Shown here piece by piece: positions 12,401 to 17,113 of a DNA stretch of 64,000 bases. The notes below the pieces were generated by a model, which saw only the letters and a list, made by a program, of their open reading frames with translations, made no database searches and had not been told where the DNA came from. The stretch's first letter is position 1. Each line of letters opens with the position of its first letter. This DNA comes from Paenibacillus swuensis (lineage in GTDB: Bacteria; Bacillota; Bacilli; Paenibacillales; DY6), in NCBI RefSeq assembly GCF_001644605.1, contig NZ_CP011388.1:2818501-2882500 (forward strand), given 5' to 3'. The position numbers were made by a program, and so were the translations under genes.

Positions 12401-12620
12401 CATAGCAATTGCCAGATCCACAACAGGCAGACGGTTAAGATACTTCTTGGGGATTCGCCCGGACCATGGCCGAGCGGACGTAAGCCCGGACGGAAGCTGG
12501 ATGTACACCCCGGATTCGCGATATGTGGGCAAGGATGAATTCGTTATCCGAGTTACGGATGGGGAGCGATTCAACGTTTCGCGAATCCGGATCGTAATTG
12601 AACCGACATCGGAAGAATAA
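417..12620 (+). CDS. Giant tandem-95 (cadherin-like) repeat protein with N-terminal DUF11-type domain
   Basis: About 4,067 residues. The start is ATG 417, with GGAAATGAGG about 9 bases upstream; an earlier in-frame ATG at 339 lacks a ribosome binding site. Residues 1-335 form an N-terminal domain containing YAELIWGG. Residues about 337-465 match the DUF11/B_ant_repeat fold (AVTKSVNRTTAFLNEIITFT). From about residue 470 follow about 33 well-conserved repeats of some 91 residues with the core ED...ATDVDGD...NGT...DGTYTYTPNPDYNGTDSFTV...DGNGGT...VTPVNDPP, then about five degenerate ones. A charged Glu/Arg/Asn linker (about 3920-3980) precedes a last half-repeat. The DxDGD and DGNGG motifs suggest calcium-stiffened beta domains. 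No signal peptide, LPXTG, SLH or membrane segment is visible, so the route to the cell or spore surface is unclear. The likely role is a surface or adhesive filament; this is inference from architecture. Confidence 0.9.
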   Translation: MPFITRYNTTTNGAITFTGNSLGLSKLNNANAPGTAHSIGTFITVDTSLRDNTYPLGTTASYLLNSSAAQLRLPVQSVVLYAELIWGGSYSFGGENVAAALNNAVKLTNNAGTFNITPEAATATTFTSRAYYIRSANVTSFVQQGGGGTYIVGGVPGTQGNAENAGNACGWTLAVVYQNASLPSRNMTVFVGSELVDNPTSTAAASVSGFSTPTSGPLSGRLLVSAVEGDSAITGDQMQFGPTVASLSAVFGPNNVIDNFFSSQINGDTGLLDTSGTFGTLNHPLGGAASGARQGWDITNIDVSSKLVNSQTSAFLRGTTTGDVYIINGLALQVNINAPVLAVTKSVNRTTAFLNEIITFTVQITNTGNATATNLNLKDNDTPGTTFIANSVTVNGTTQPGVDPYIGMSLGSIANGQRITVTYQSQVTNQAFNPPRYDNQVIITYQFQSVTGGTLFNGTVSSNTASVAAGNNPPVTSDVTGTIAEDTLFSSQITATDPEGAPLIYTLGAPPSNGTVTLNGNGSFIYTPRLNYHGTDSFSVTVSDGRGGSAVSRVIITVTPVNDPPVVSDVNDSTSEDTPTMNQIVATDVDGDPLTYSLNTPPSNGTAVVTPGGGYTYIPDLNFNGVDSFTVLVSDGNGGSAVATVTVTVTPVNDPPVAADAEYTIAEDTTLSGTITGTDVDGDVLTMSLQNSPVHGTVVVNADGTFLYTPFADYNGQDQFTVLVSDGQGGTDSATVTITVTPVNDPPAALDVSDTTAEDIPSVNRVIATDVDGDTLTFLLGDPPSNGTVVVNSDGTYTYTPNPDYNGTDQFTVVVSDGNGGTDTATVTIAVTPVNDYPVTADVFLTTPEDTQVSGQVPGTDVDGDVLTYSLETSPTNGVVTVNADGAFTYTPQQDFNGFDSFTVRVNDGQGGTAESNVAITVTPVNDAPVAQDVTETLPEDTTTSGKINALDVDGDTLTFSLLSGAANGLAVVNPDGTYTYTPNADYNGPDSFSVLVDDGNGGTDTATVSITVTPVNDPPVTSDVTLTTPEDVPVTGLVTAADVDGDALIVVVFTGPTHGTVLLNGDGTFTYTPFADYNGIDSFTVQFSDGNGGTAQANVFITVTPVNDPPVAMDLTDTTAEDVPSENRVTATDVDGDALTFTLTVPAENGTVTLNPDGSYIYTPDPNFNGVDTFTVTVDDGNGGTDTAVVTINVTPVNDPPVVSDVNLTTPEDTAVDGQVIATDVDGDPLTALLLTVPGHGTAVVSLDGAFTYTPNQDYNGTDTFTVQISDGQGGTAEASIFITVTPVNDAPVAIDVFDTTSEDLPSTNRIQATDVDGDVLTYTISTAPTNGTVTVNPDGTYTYTPNPDYNGTDVFTVLVDDGNGGTDTATVTIVVSPVNDPPAAADVTLTTPEDTAVGGQITATDVDGDSLAYRVLTPPSRGAVALETDGTFLYTPFADLNGTDTFTVEISDGQGGTAEAGVTIIVTPVNDPPVAADISDTTAEDIPSTGKVSATDADGDIVIFSLNTPPANGTAVVNPDGTYTYTPAPDFNGTDSFTVLADDGNGGTDTATVTIQVTPVNDPPVTADITVTLPEDTVAAGQVTATDVDGDSLTFALNTPPSYGVVNVAVDGTFTYTPNADFHGQDSFTVRVSDGNGGTAEANVTLLITLVNDPPVAMDVADTTSEDTVSNGQVTATDVDGDPLTYVLATGPANGTVIVQADGSYTYTPALNFNGVDSFTVEVSDGNGGTDLAVVTVTVVPVNDPPTAPDQALTTPEDTPLSGSIGATDVDGDALTYVIVSPAEHGTFTLNADGTFQYVPNPDFNGIDTVMIQVSDGNGGTAESDIVITVTPVNDAPVAEDISFAVRQDSSTISQVTATDVDGDTLTYALLIAPVNGTAVVAADGSLVYTPAPGFTGSDSFTVIASDGNGGTDTATVSVFVYPTINDDLAQDVSLTTDEDTPVSGTVPATPPVGNTLVFGLFSPPVHGNAAVNPDGTFTYTPNDNYHGVDSFAVLVSSDPDGQSDISVISITVAAVNDAPVAEDASLTIAEDKLITQKLNALDVDGDVLKYSLATEPVNGTASVDADGNYTYTPNPNFNGTDVFTILVEDPGGLSDTATINVTILPVNDAPVTTNVSLTSPEGTLATGQIEADDVDGDPLTFSLNTSPSYGSAAVNLDGTFTYSPNAFFHGTDSFTVLVSDGRGGTALSNVTVTVTPVNDPPVALDVSDFTSEDVPSNGQVTATDVDGDALTFSLNTPPANGSAVVNPDGSYTYTPAPDFNGTDSFTVLVDDGNGGTDIAVVTVQITPVNDPPVASDLSLATTEDTAVGGQVTATDVDGDTLVFQLLTEPSRGVVSMNPDGTFTYTPDLDFNGPDTFTVQVTDGNGGTDEASVFITVTPVNDAPVALDLEDTTAEDIPSIGQLSASDVDGDALVYSLNTPPTRGTAVVNPDGAYTYTPDANFNGTDSFTFLVSDGNGGNDTGTVTIAVTPVNDPPVASDVSLITLEDTPVNGQVTATDVDGDVLVYDIFTPASNGTVLMNPDGSFTYTPNLNFNGVDTFTVQVSDGNGGTNEASVSVTITPVNDPPAAYDVSDTTSEDVSTSGSVSALDPDRDVITFTLITPPANGTAAVSPDGSYTYTPNPDYNGTDSFVVQADDGNGGTDTATVTIEITPVNDPPVAEDVNVTTAEDTPVSGQVTATDVDGDTITFQLFTPPSQGTVILNLDGTFTYTPNPNYNGPDTFTVQASDGNGGTDEASVIITVTPVNDAPVAFDLVNTTSEDVPSSGRLAATDVDGDPLTFSLVTPPVNGTVVVEPDGNYTYTPNPDYNGTDAFTIRVEDGNGGSDEAVITMVITPVNDAPVAPDLNITTLEDTPVGGQVAATDVDGDVLIYVLTSLPTNGAVTLNAVDGSFTYTPNQDFNGTDSFAVTVDDGNGGTDEANVSIVITPVNDPPTAFSVSDQTSEDRPSYGQVIAFDVDGDPLTFSLSAPPTNGTAVVNPDGSYIYTPNPNFNGLDVFPVLVDDGNGGSTIVTVTVQVNVTPVNDPPVITDITLTLAEDTAVTGQAAATDVDGDSLTYALFTSPSNGVAVVNSDGTFTYTPNQDFNGPDTFTILVSDGNGGTAAGSVFLTITPVNDPPVLADAFEQISEDTVFTSRLQGMDVDGDSLTYSLSAPPLNGNAIVETDGSYVYTPNVNYNGTDTFEVRVDDGNGAFDTAVVTITILPVNDPPLTADMFITTAEDTPVTGQVSASDVDGDSLTFTLWTPPSNGTVNLNANGELTYFPFTDFNGMDSFTVQVDDGNGGTAISGVYITVTPVNDAPVGIDVFDTTDEDVPSDGLITATDVDGDPLTFALDAGPVNGTVTVAPDGSYRYVPNPDYHGTDVFTVTVSDGQGGEDKVTVTIEVRPVNDSPIAEDLVLTTDEDTPVTASVTASDVDGDALVFSLNTEPANGTVAIRADGTFTYTPNPDYNGPDGFTVFVTDGNGGSDVANIILTVTPVNDPPNVVSESLSTLTNLPFDDRIKAEDPDSSALTYLLSATPVNGTVDLRGDGTYTYTPDLNFSGLDSFQVTVSDEDGGSSVSTVEINIVPLVTALEAMLYTLVNTPVSSSFPVNLEVIVASVLSVQPANGTATVFADGTFTYVPNPDFIGNDFFTISVNGIPAFIQVNVIPNNQPPIFNDIAIITSRNRSVQEQIVAFDLEGSPVTYALTTPPSHGTAQVGIDGILIYTPNRDFTGTDFLTVAAADAEGAVTYKTLYVTVEFSNVAPNVPDLFVSASENGSASGMLSAYDEDGDVLIYQIFGGPANGIVTLRDDGTFIYQANQGFNGTDTFIVSVRDAFGGEDTAIVTVIVGGMQSPPEVSPVNAGLSQGGTITGRLPGYDPEGGQIRFTLLRRPANGTAIIGDGIYTYTPDSNFIGRDSFIVRATSSVTGLSSDIVITIEVYAGAEPGKRPPLDRVPDEARPGNTARENQGENPEDRQSENQGLTRRESNLVFDADNEMILTRDYDVFTAENQPVSGIAIARSTTGRRLRYFLGIRPDHGRADVSPDGSWMYTPDSRYVGKDEFVIRVTDGERFNVSRIRIVIEPTSEE
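1833..12600 (+). repeat. About 38 tandem repeats of about 273 bp inside the giant gene
   Basis: The coding sequence from 1833 to about 10860 consists of 33 in-frame units averaging 273 bases, followed by divergent units to about 12180 and one more near 12360-12600. Each unit carries the recurrent DNA word TACGTATACGCC or close variants (coding TYTYTP) and GTNAATGATCC-like boundaries (coding VNDPP). From about unit 4 onward two unit types alternate; see findings. Synonymous divergence between units is high, so this is not a very recent expansion. Confidence 0.92.
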
Positions 12621-12705
12621 GAAGCGACATCTGAGACAAAAGAGGAATAAAGAAACCACAGCCAGAATGAAAATAGAAGAGATAACAAATAAAAGGAGCC
12701 CGCCC

Positions 12706-12735
12706 ATGAACACATTCGCCAGACCGCCCTGTTAA
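12706..12735 (+). CDS. Putative 9-residue leader peptide upstream of the MFS exporter
   Basis: ATG 12706 follows AAAAGGAG (12691-12698) at 7-base spacing, and the frame MNTFARPPC ends at TAA 12733-12735. Leader peptides of this length with a strong ribosome binding site occur upstream of inducible resistance genes (erm, cat and some efflux genes), where drug-stalled ribosomes open a hairpin downstream. Arg-Pro-Pro near the C-terminus is a plausible slow-translation motif. A hairpin lies between this ORF and the MFS gene. Translation and function are inferred. Confidence 0.4.
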   Translation: MNTFARPPC

Positions 12736-12758
12736 GACTTAACCGACCGTCCGGCCCG

Positions 12759-12820
12759 AGCCCCTCCGTTTCTGTCCTAAAGCTGCGCAAAAGCTGAAGC
12801 AACAGAGACGGAAAGGAGCT
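12759..12820 (+). promoter_or_regulatory. Hairpin flanking the MFS ribosome binding site (possible translational attenuator)
   Basis: CCGTTTCTGT (12766-12775) pairs with ACAGAGACGG (12802-12811), 10 pairs with one G-U. The flanking bases AGCCCC (12759-12764) can extend, with bulges, over AAAGGAGCT (12812-12820), which contains the Shine-Dalgarno of the MFS gene. There is no T-run, so it is not a terminator. Together with the leader ORF it has the form of a translational attenuator. Confidence 0.45.
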
Positions 12821-12824
12821 AATT

Positions 12825-14006
12825 ATGGATTACTCGGCAAATGTTTGGAAACTGTACGCGATGCGGTTCTTTTCCAGTTTGATTCCCGCTTATGTAATCG
12901 AGAGGCTTTACTGGGAAGAACGGGGGATGACCATTCAGATGGTCATCTACGCGGAGTTGATTTATGCGCTGACCATCGTTCTTCTGGAGGTTCCTACCGG
13001 AATACTAGCAGATCGATTCGGCAGAACTCGAATGCTCGTCCTGAGCGCCTTGTTGGGATGCGCCGAGTTCGCGATCCTGATCTATGCCACCGCGTTCTGG
13101 CACTTTGCCGCAGTTGTGTTCTTGGCGGGAATTAGCCGTTCGGCGAGCAGCGGTTCGGAGAATGCATTGCTGTACGACACGTTGAAGGTGCAAGGCAAGG
13201 CGGCTTCGTTTGAGCGGCAGCTTGGCTTCCTTAACGCTTTAGACCTAACCGCAGCGATCCTTGCCGCGCTATGCGGAAGTTTACTTGCCGGTCGGTTCGG
13301 ATTAGAACTGAACTACTGGATTTCGTTGGGAAGCGCGGCGGTGGCATGGGTGCTTTCAATGACGTTAAAGGAGCTGGCTCCGATACAGAGTGAGGCTGAA
13401 TCGGAAGAAGCCATTCCATTCCGTGAGTATGTTAGAGTGTCCTTGCGCTTCTTCCGCAAGAACCCCAATGTCTTGTTGGTGATGTTCACAGGGATGATCA
13501 CAGGAGCGGCAATGGGTTATATTGAGGAGTTTTGGCAGCTGTACGTGGACAGATTGGGGTTCCAGGTGTTTTATTTCGGAATGATCTCGGGTTCCGTCAT
13601 GCTTCTGCAATTGCCGGGCAATATCCTTGCGCATTGGTTGATCCAAAAGCTCGGTTATCGCAAGTTGCTGTTTATTCTTCTGGCCGTGTTTACCATCGGT
13701 TTTGCCTATGTGGCCACATGCAGGGATGTTGCAGGCTTAACAGCTATGTTGATCATTTGTGCCTGTTCAGGCGTCATGGAACCTCTGGCCTCCGGATACC
13801 TCCATCACCGGATCGATTCCTCCAAGCGCGCGACCATGGACTCGTTTCAATCGTTAGGGGAAAATGTGATGAGCATCGTGGCGGGGCTTGGTTTCGGCTA
13901 TTATGCCACGAAGTATGATGTGTTTGGCGGATATGGATTTGTAGCGTTTCTGTGCTTGGGTTGTTGGATGTGGTTTATAGCGGCGTCACGCCGATTGGAA
14001 CGATAA
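12825..14006 (+). CDS. MFS transporter, probable drug or metabolite exporter
   Basis: 393 residues with the twelve-helix major facilitator pattern. The motif-A region between helices 2 and 3 reads GILADRFGRTRML, after the typical LLEVPTG. The segment SSGSENALLYDTL in helix 4-5 is found in MFS subfamilies that include drug efflux proteins. The start ATG 12825 has AAAGGAG at 6 bases. The substrate cannot be told from sequence. The preceding leader ORF and hairpin suggest inducible expression. It ends at a strong terminator and is not in an operon with the genes that follow. Confidence 0.85.
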   Translation: MDYSANVWKLYAMRFFSSLIPAYVIERLYWEERGMTIQMVIYAELIYALTIVLLEVPTGILADRFGRTRMLVLSALLGCAEFAILIYATAFWHFAAVVFLAGISRSASSGSENALLYDTLKVQGKAASFERQLGFLNALDLTAAILAALCGSLLAGRFGLELNYWISLGSAAVAWVLSMTLKELAPIQSEAESEEAIPFREYVRVSLRFFRKNPNVLLVMFTGMITGAAMGYIEEFWQLYVDRLGFQVFYFGMISGSVMLLQLPGNILAHWLIQKLGYRKLLFILLAVFTIGFAYVATCRDVAGLTAMLIICACSGVMEPLASGYLHHRIDSSKRATMDSFQSLGENVMSIVAGLGFGYYATKYDVFGGYGFVAFLCLGCWMWFIAASRRLER

Positions 14007-14030
14007 AAAGGAGCCCGCGGGCTCCTTTTT
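14005..14030. terminator. Bidirectional Rho-independent terminator
   Basis: Perfect palindromic stem AAAAAGGAGCCCG/CGGGCTCCTTTTT, with A and T runs on both sides. It ends the MFS gene (plus) and the FhuF-like gene (minus). Confidence 0.9.
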
Positions 14031-14042
14031 ATCATATTCATA

Positions 14043-14825
14043 TCAAGAAGACAGCAGCTTTGCCCGATCCGCCTCGGTTAAGGCTGGACAAGAGTAGCAT
14101 TTCACGCCGCCTTCCTTGCGGTAATAAAAGCAACAACCGGAGCGCACCATGACCGGTTTGTCAGGATGCGACGGATGATCGAAATACTCGGGTTCAAAAT
14201 CAAACGGGTTTCGACGCAAACCGAACCACTCGGCAGATATCGTCTTAAGCGCGGCATCATCCCGATTGAACGCCTCCATCACAAAGCAGCGGGAATCATG
14301 TCCAGGCATATAATCCTTTAAAAAAGCGGCACGCGAACCGAACTGATTCCAGATCAAGCTCGGTTTCACGCCAGCGCGCCACGCGATGGCCTCCGCCAAG
14401 GGACGAAGCGTTTGCTCCGTCAGCTTCTCGAACGCCCGAATCACCGCACGCTCCCTCGCTTCGGGTTCTTCAGGCAAAGCCTCACCCCGAACGGAGTTCA
14501 TGCGAAATAACACCGTAGGATAGCCGTTATCCACTTTGATATGAAACGTCAAATTTCCAAGCGACAGGTCCGGTATCACCTGACTCTGAGCCATGTGAAT
14601 TTGCGTCGAGCCGCAGAGTCCATACACGGCGAGGCCGAGAAAGGAGGCAGGCAAATCGAGTCCGAACGCGCTCAACTGTTCCTTCCCGATCCGCAGCAAT
14701 TCATCCATACGCACGCCATGCAGCAATTCCTCGGCCGGACAAGCGATCAGTGCTCCCCCGACATCGTTGGAAGTTAGATTGAAATATTTTTCGGTCAGGC
14801 TAAAATCCATCTCAGTCGCGATCAA
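14043..14825 (-). CDS. FhuF-like ferric siderophore reductase
   Basis: About 260 residues. The C-terminus contains GCCFYYRKEGGVKCYSC, an exact C-C-X10-C-X2-C pattern, the [2Fe-2S] ligand motif of FhuF-type ferric reductases. The family reduces Fe(III) bound to hydroxamate siderophores in the cytoplasm to release iron. The start chosen is TTG 14825, which has GGAAATGAGG 8 bases upstream; a TTG 24 bases earlier (14849) has no ribosome binding site. It is divergent from an iron-siderophore ABC transporter and shares a Fur-box-rich intergenic region with it, so the two units are expected to be co-induced by iron starvation. Confidence 0.88.
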   Translation of the reverse strand: MIATEMDFSLTEKYFNLTSNDVGGALIACPAEELLHGVRMDELLRIGKEQLSAFGLDLPASFLGLAVYGLCGSTQIHMAQSQVIPDLSLGNLTFHIKVDNGYPTVLFRMNSVRGEALPEEPEARERAVIRAFEKLTEQTLRPLAEAIAWRAGVKPSLIWNQFGSRAAFLKDYMPGHDSRCFVMEAFNRDDAALKTISAEWFGLRRNPFDFEPEYFDHPSHPDKPVMVRSGCCFYYRKEGGVKCYSCPALTEADRAKLLSS

Positions 14826-14855
14826 AGGGAGAACCTCATTTCCGTTCAATAATAG

Positions 14856-14899
14856 TGATAATCATTATCAATGATAAAGAAATTGTTCTTCGTTGTCAA
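14856..14899 (-). promoter_or_regulatory. Promoter and Fur box of the FhuF-like gene
   Basis: On the minus strand, TTGACA (14894-14899) and TATCAT (14871-14876) are separated by 17 bases. Directly downstream is TGATAATCATTATCA (14856-14870), a perfect 7-1-7 Fur box of the Bacillus type covering the expected transcription start. Iron-loaded Fur should repress here. Confidence 0.88.
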
Positions 14900-14970
14900 T
14901 GAACCTTTTGTTCCCATTATGAAGAGTGTCATGATCCGTCTCGTGAAAGTAGCGATCCAAGAATATAGGG

Positions 14971-15033
14971 TTGACACTTGTGATGATAACGATTATCATT
15001 TAGCATATTGATCAACGTTGATAATGATTCTCA
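14971..15033 (+). promoter_or_regulatory. Promoter with two Fur boxes for the siderophore transporter operon
   Basis: TTGACA (14971-14976) and TATCAT (14994-14999) are spaced by 17 bases. A Fur box, TGATAACGATTATCA-like, lies within 14982-15000 and overlaps the -10 element. A second box, TGATAATGATTCTCA, lies at 15019-15033, downstream of the start point. With the box at 14856-14870 this makes three Fur sites in the divergent region. Confidence 0.88.
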
Positions 15034-15090
15034 AATGTATGCAAGATAACCCCAACAGGTAAACCTAAGTATAGAAGGAGTGGATTACTC

Positions 15091-15948
15091 GTGAACCGAT
15101 TATTCGCGAAACAATTACATATAGGATACGGCGACAAAACCATCGTGCGCGATCTGGATCTGTCTATTCCGGAAGGAAAGATTACCGCATTGGTCGGCGC
15201 GAACGGTTCCGGTAAATCCACGCTCCTTAAAGCGATGGCGCGCTTGTTGAAACCGCAGCAGGGCGGTGTGTACCTGGACGGAAAGTCCATTTTTACCATG
15301 CCCACGAAGGAAGTGGCGAAGCAGATCGCGATATTGCCGCAGCATCCGGTGGCGCCTGAAGGGTTGACGGTCAAGGAATTGATCTCCTACGGCCGGTTTC
15401 CGCATCAAAGCGGTTTCGGTTCCTTAACGAAGCAGGACCTGGAAATTGTGCAATGGGCCATCCAAGTAACGGGTTTGACCGAGTTCGCGGAGCGTCCGAT
15501 TGAACAAATGTCCGGCGGACAACGCCAGCGCGCCTGGATCGCGATGTCACTGGCGCAAGGAACCGATATGCTGTTTCTGGACGAACCGACCACGTTCCTG
15601 GATATGGCTCATCAACTCGAAGTGCTGCAGCTGCTTGAGAAGTTGAATCAGGAAGAAGGGCGCACCATCGTAATGGTCGTTCATGATCTTAACCATGCTT
15701 CCCAATTCGCGGACCATCTGGTAGCGATTAAATCTGGGGAAATTGTGTGTGAAGGTCATCCTCAAGAAATCGTGAATCAAGAGATGCTTCGTAATGTATT
15801 CGGTGTGGAAGCCGATATTGTGCAAGATCCGCGTACGGGCATGCCGCTTTGCATTCCCTACGGTTTAGCGGGCGGTGCAACCAGAATGAAGGCGAAACCG
15901 CAACAAATCAATGTTGAACGTAAGGCGGCCGCGGCGGTCAGTGTCTAA
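15091..15948 (+). CDS. Iron-siderophore ABC transporter ATP-binding protein (FecE/FhuC family)
   Basis: 285 residues. Walker A is GANGSGKST (about residues 36-44), the Q-loop region is ILPQHP, the signature is [12 protein letters not shown], and Walker B is DMLFLDEPT followed by the switch His in VVHDLNH. This is the cytoplasmic ATPase that powers import of ferric siderophores. The start is GTG 15091 with AAGGAG at 15075-15080. It is the first gene of a Fur-controlled operon with a binding lipoprotein and a fused permease. The FecE/FhuC assignment is firm; the particular siderophore is not determinable. Confidence 0.93.
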   Translation: MNRLFAKQLHIGYGDKTIVRDLDLSIPEGKITALVGANGSGKSTLLKAMARLLKPQQGGVYLDGKSIFTMPTKEVAKQIAILPQHPVAPEGLTVKELISYGRFPHQSGFGSLTKQDLEIVQWAIQVTGLTEFAERPIEQMSGGQRQRAWIAMSLAQGTDMLFLDEPTTFLDMAHQLEVLQLLEKLNQEEGRTIVMVVHDLNHASQFADHLVAIKSGEIVCEGHPQEIVNQEMLRNVFGVEADIVQDPRTGMPLCIPYGLAGGATRMKAKPQQINVERKAAAAVSV

Positions 15949-16072
15949 TCTCAAAATCTAAAAGTTCATGCCAAAGCCATTTCCGGCCATGAAGCGGGAA
16001 GCCTTTTTCAAGATAGGAGGCGTCTTCGGTCGGAGGCTTTTTGTCATGGGCACAAACAGGAGGAATATGGGT

Positions 16073-17113
16073 ATGTTGCGCTATTTTGCAGGAAAAAATG
16101 TAATGTTGATGGTGATGCTGTCGGTGATGTTGGGACTGACGGCTTGCGGCGGAAATACAGCGAATACAGCGAATACCTCGGGTACAACCAATGAAAGTAA
16201 TGCGGGTAATGCAAATACAGGCAATGCACAGGTCAGTGAAGAAGTGAAACGCATCAAGCATCCGCTGGGTACAACCGAAATTAAGGGAATTCCGCAACGA
16301 ATCGTCGTGCTCGAATGGTCCTATGTGGAAGATTTGCTGGCGTTGGGCGTGAAACCGGTGGGTGTTGCCGATATTGAGAATTATAAAGTGTGGGTGAATG
16401 TGAAGAGCGGTGAGCTGGCGGAAGCCACGGATGTCGGAACGCGTCAGGAGCCCAATCTGGAAACGATTATGAGCTTGAAGCCGGATCTGATCATTACAGA
16501 TGATTTCCGTGTGGCTCAATCTTATGATAAATTAAGCGAAATCGCGCCTACCCTGGTGTTTGCGCCATATTCCGAGGAAGCGGCGAAAGATCAATATGCG
16601 GACATGGAGAACGCGTTCCGGACTTTGGCGGATATCGTAGGGAAAACAGCGGAAGCGGAACAAGTGTTAGACGATGTGCAAAAGACATATGACGAGGCCA
16701 AAACCAAGCTGGAAGCCGCGGGCAAAGCGGGTCAGGAGATCGTGCTGTCACAGGCGTGGTCGAATCAAAATGCTGCGGCCATGCGTTTATTCACAGATAA
16801 CTCTTACGCGGTGAAAATCATGGAAAAGATTGGTCTGAAGAACGGCTGGAAGTCCGATAAGCTGGAATCTTACGGGTTTTCAGACGCCACCGTGGAATCT
16901 TTGACCAAGGTTAAGCAAGCCAACTTCCTGTACGTTGTGCAGGATGACGATAATGTGTTTGAGACGAAGCTGAAGGATAACGCGGTGTGGAAGGGGCTCG
17001 ACTTCGTCAAGGAGAACCGGGCGTATGCGCTCGGAGGAGACACATGGCTGTTCGGGGGGCCGCTGACGGCTCAGTTGTTGGCTGAACGCGCTGTAAATCT
17101 GTTGACGAAATAA
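16073..17113 (+). CDS. Iron-siderophore-binding lipoprotein
   Basis: About 346 residues. ATG 16073 has AGGAGG (16058-16063) at 9 bases; other in-frame ATGs upstream are less well placed. The signal peptide ends in the lipobox LTAC, so the mature protein is tethered by a lipidated Cys. A linker rich in Asn, Thr and Ser follows, then a type III (FepB/FhuD/BtuF-like) two-lobe domain with RIVVLEWSYVEDLLALGVKPVG and LKPDLIITDD, both typical of the family. It delivers ferric siderophore to the permease encoded directly downstream. The gene overlaps the permease by one base (TAATG). Confidence 0.92.
   Translation: MLRYFAGKNVMLMVMLSVMLGLTACGGNTANTANTSGTTNESNAGNANTGNAQVSEEVKRIKHPLGTTEIKGIPQRIVVLEWSYVEDLLALGVKPVGVADIENYKVWVNVKSGELAEATDVGTRQEPNLETIMSLKPDLIITDDFRVAQSYDKLSEIAPTLVFAPYSEEAAKDQYADMENAFRTLADIVGKTAEAEQVLDDVQKTYDEAKTKLEAAGKAGQEIVLSQAWSNQNAAAMRLFTDNSYAVKIMEKIGLKNGWKSDKLESYGFSDATVESLTKVKQANFLYVVQDDDNVFETKLKDNAVWKGLDFVKENRAYALGGDTWLFGGPLTAQLLAERAVNLLTK

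Noticed and set aside
863-12802. Many minus-strand open frames of 60-170 codons opposite the giant repeat gene
   Set aside because: They recur at repeat period with Arg/Ser-rich translations and lack ribosome binding sites; they are antisense by-products of the repeated coding sequence.
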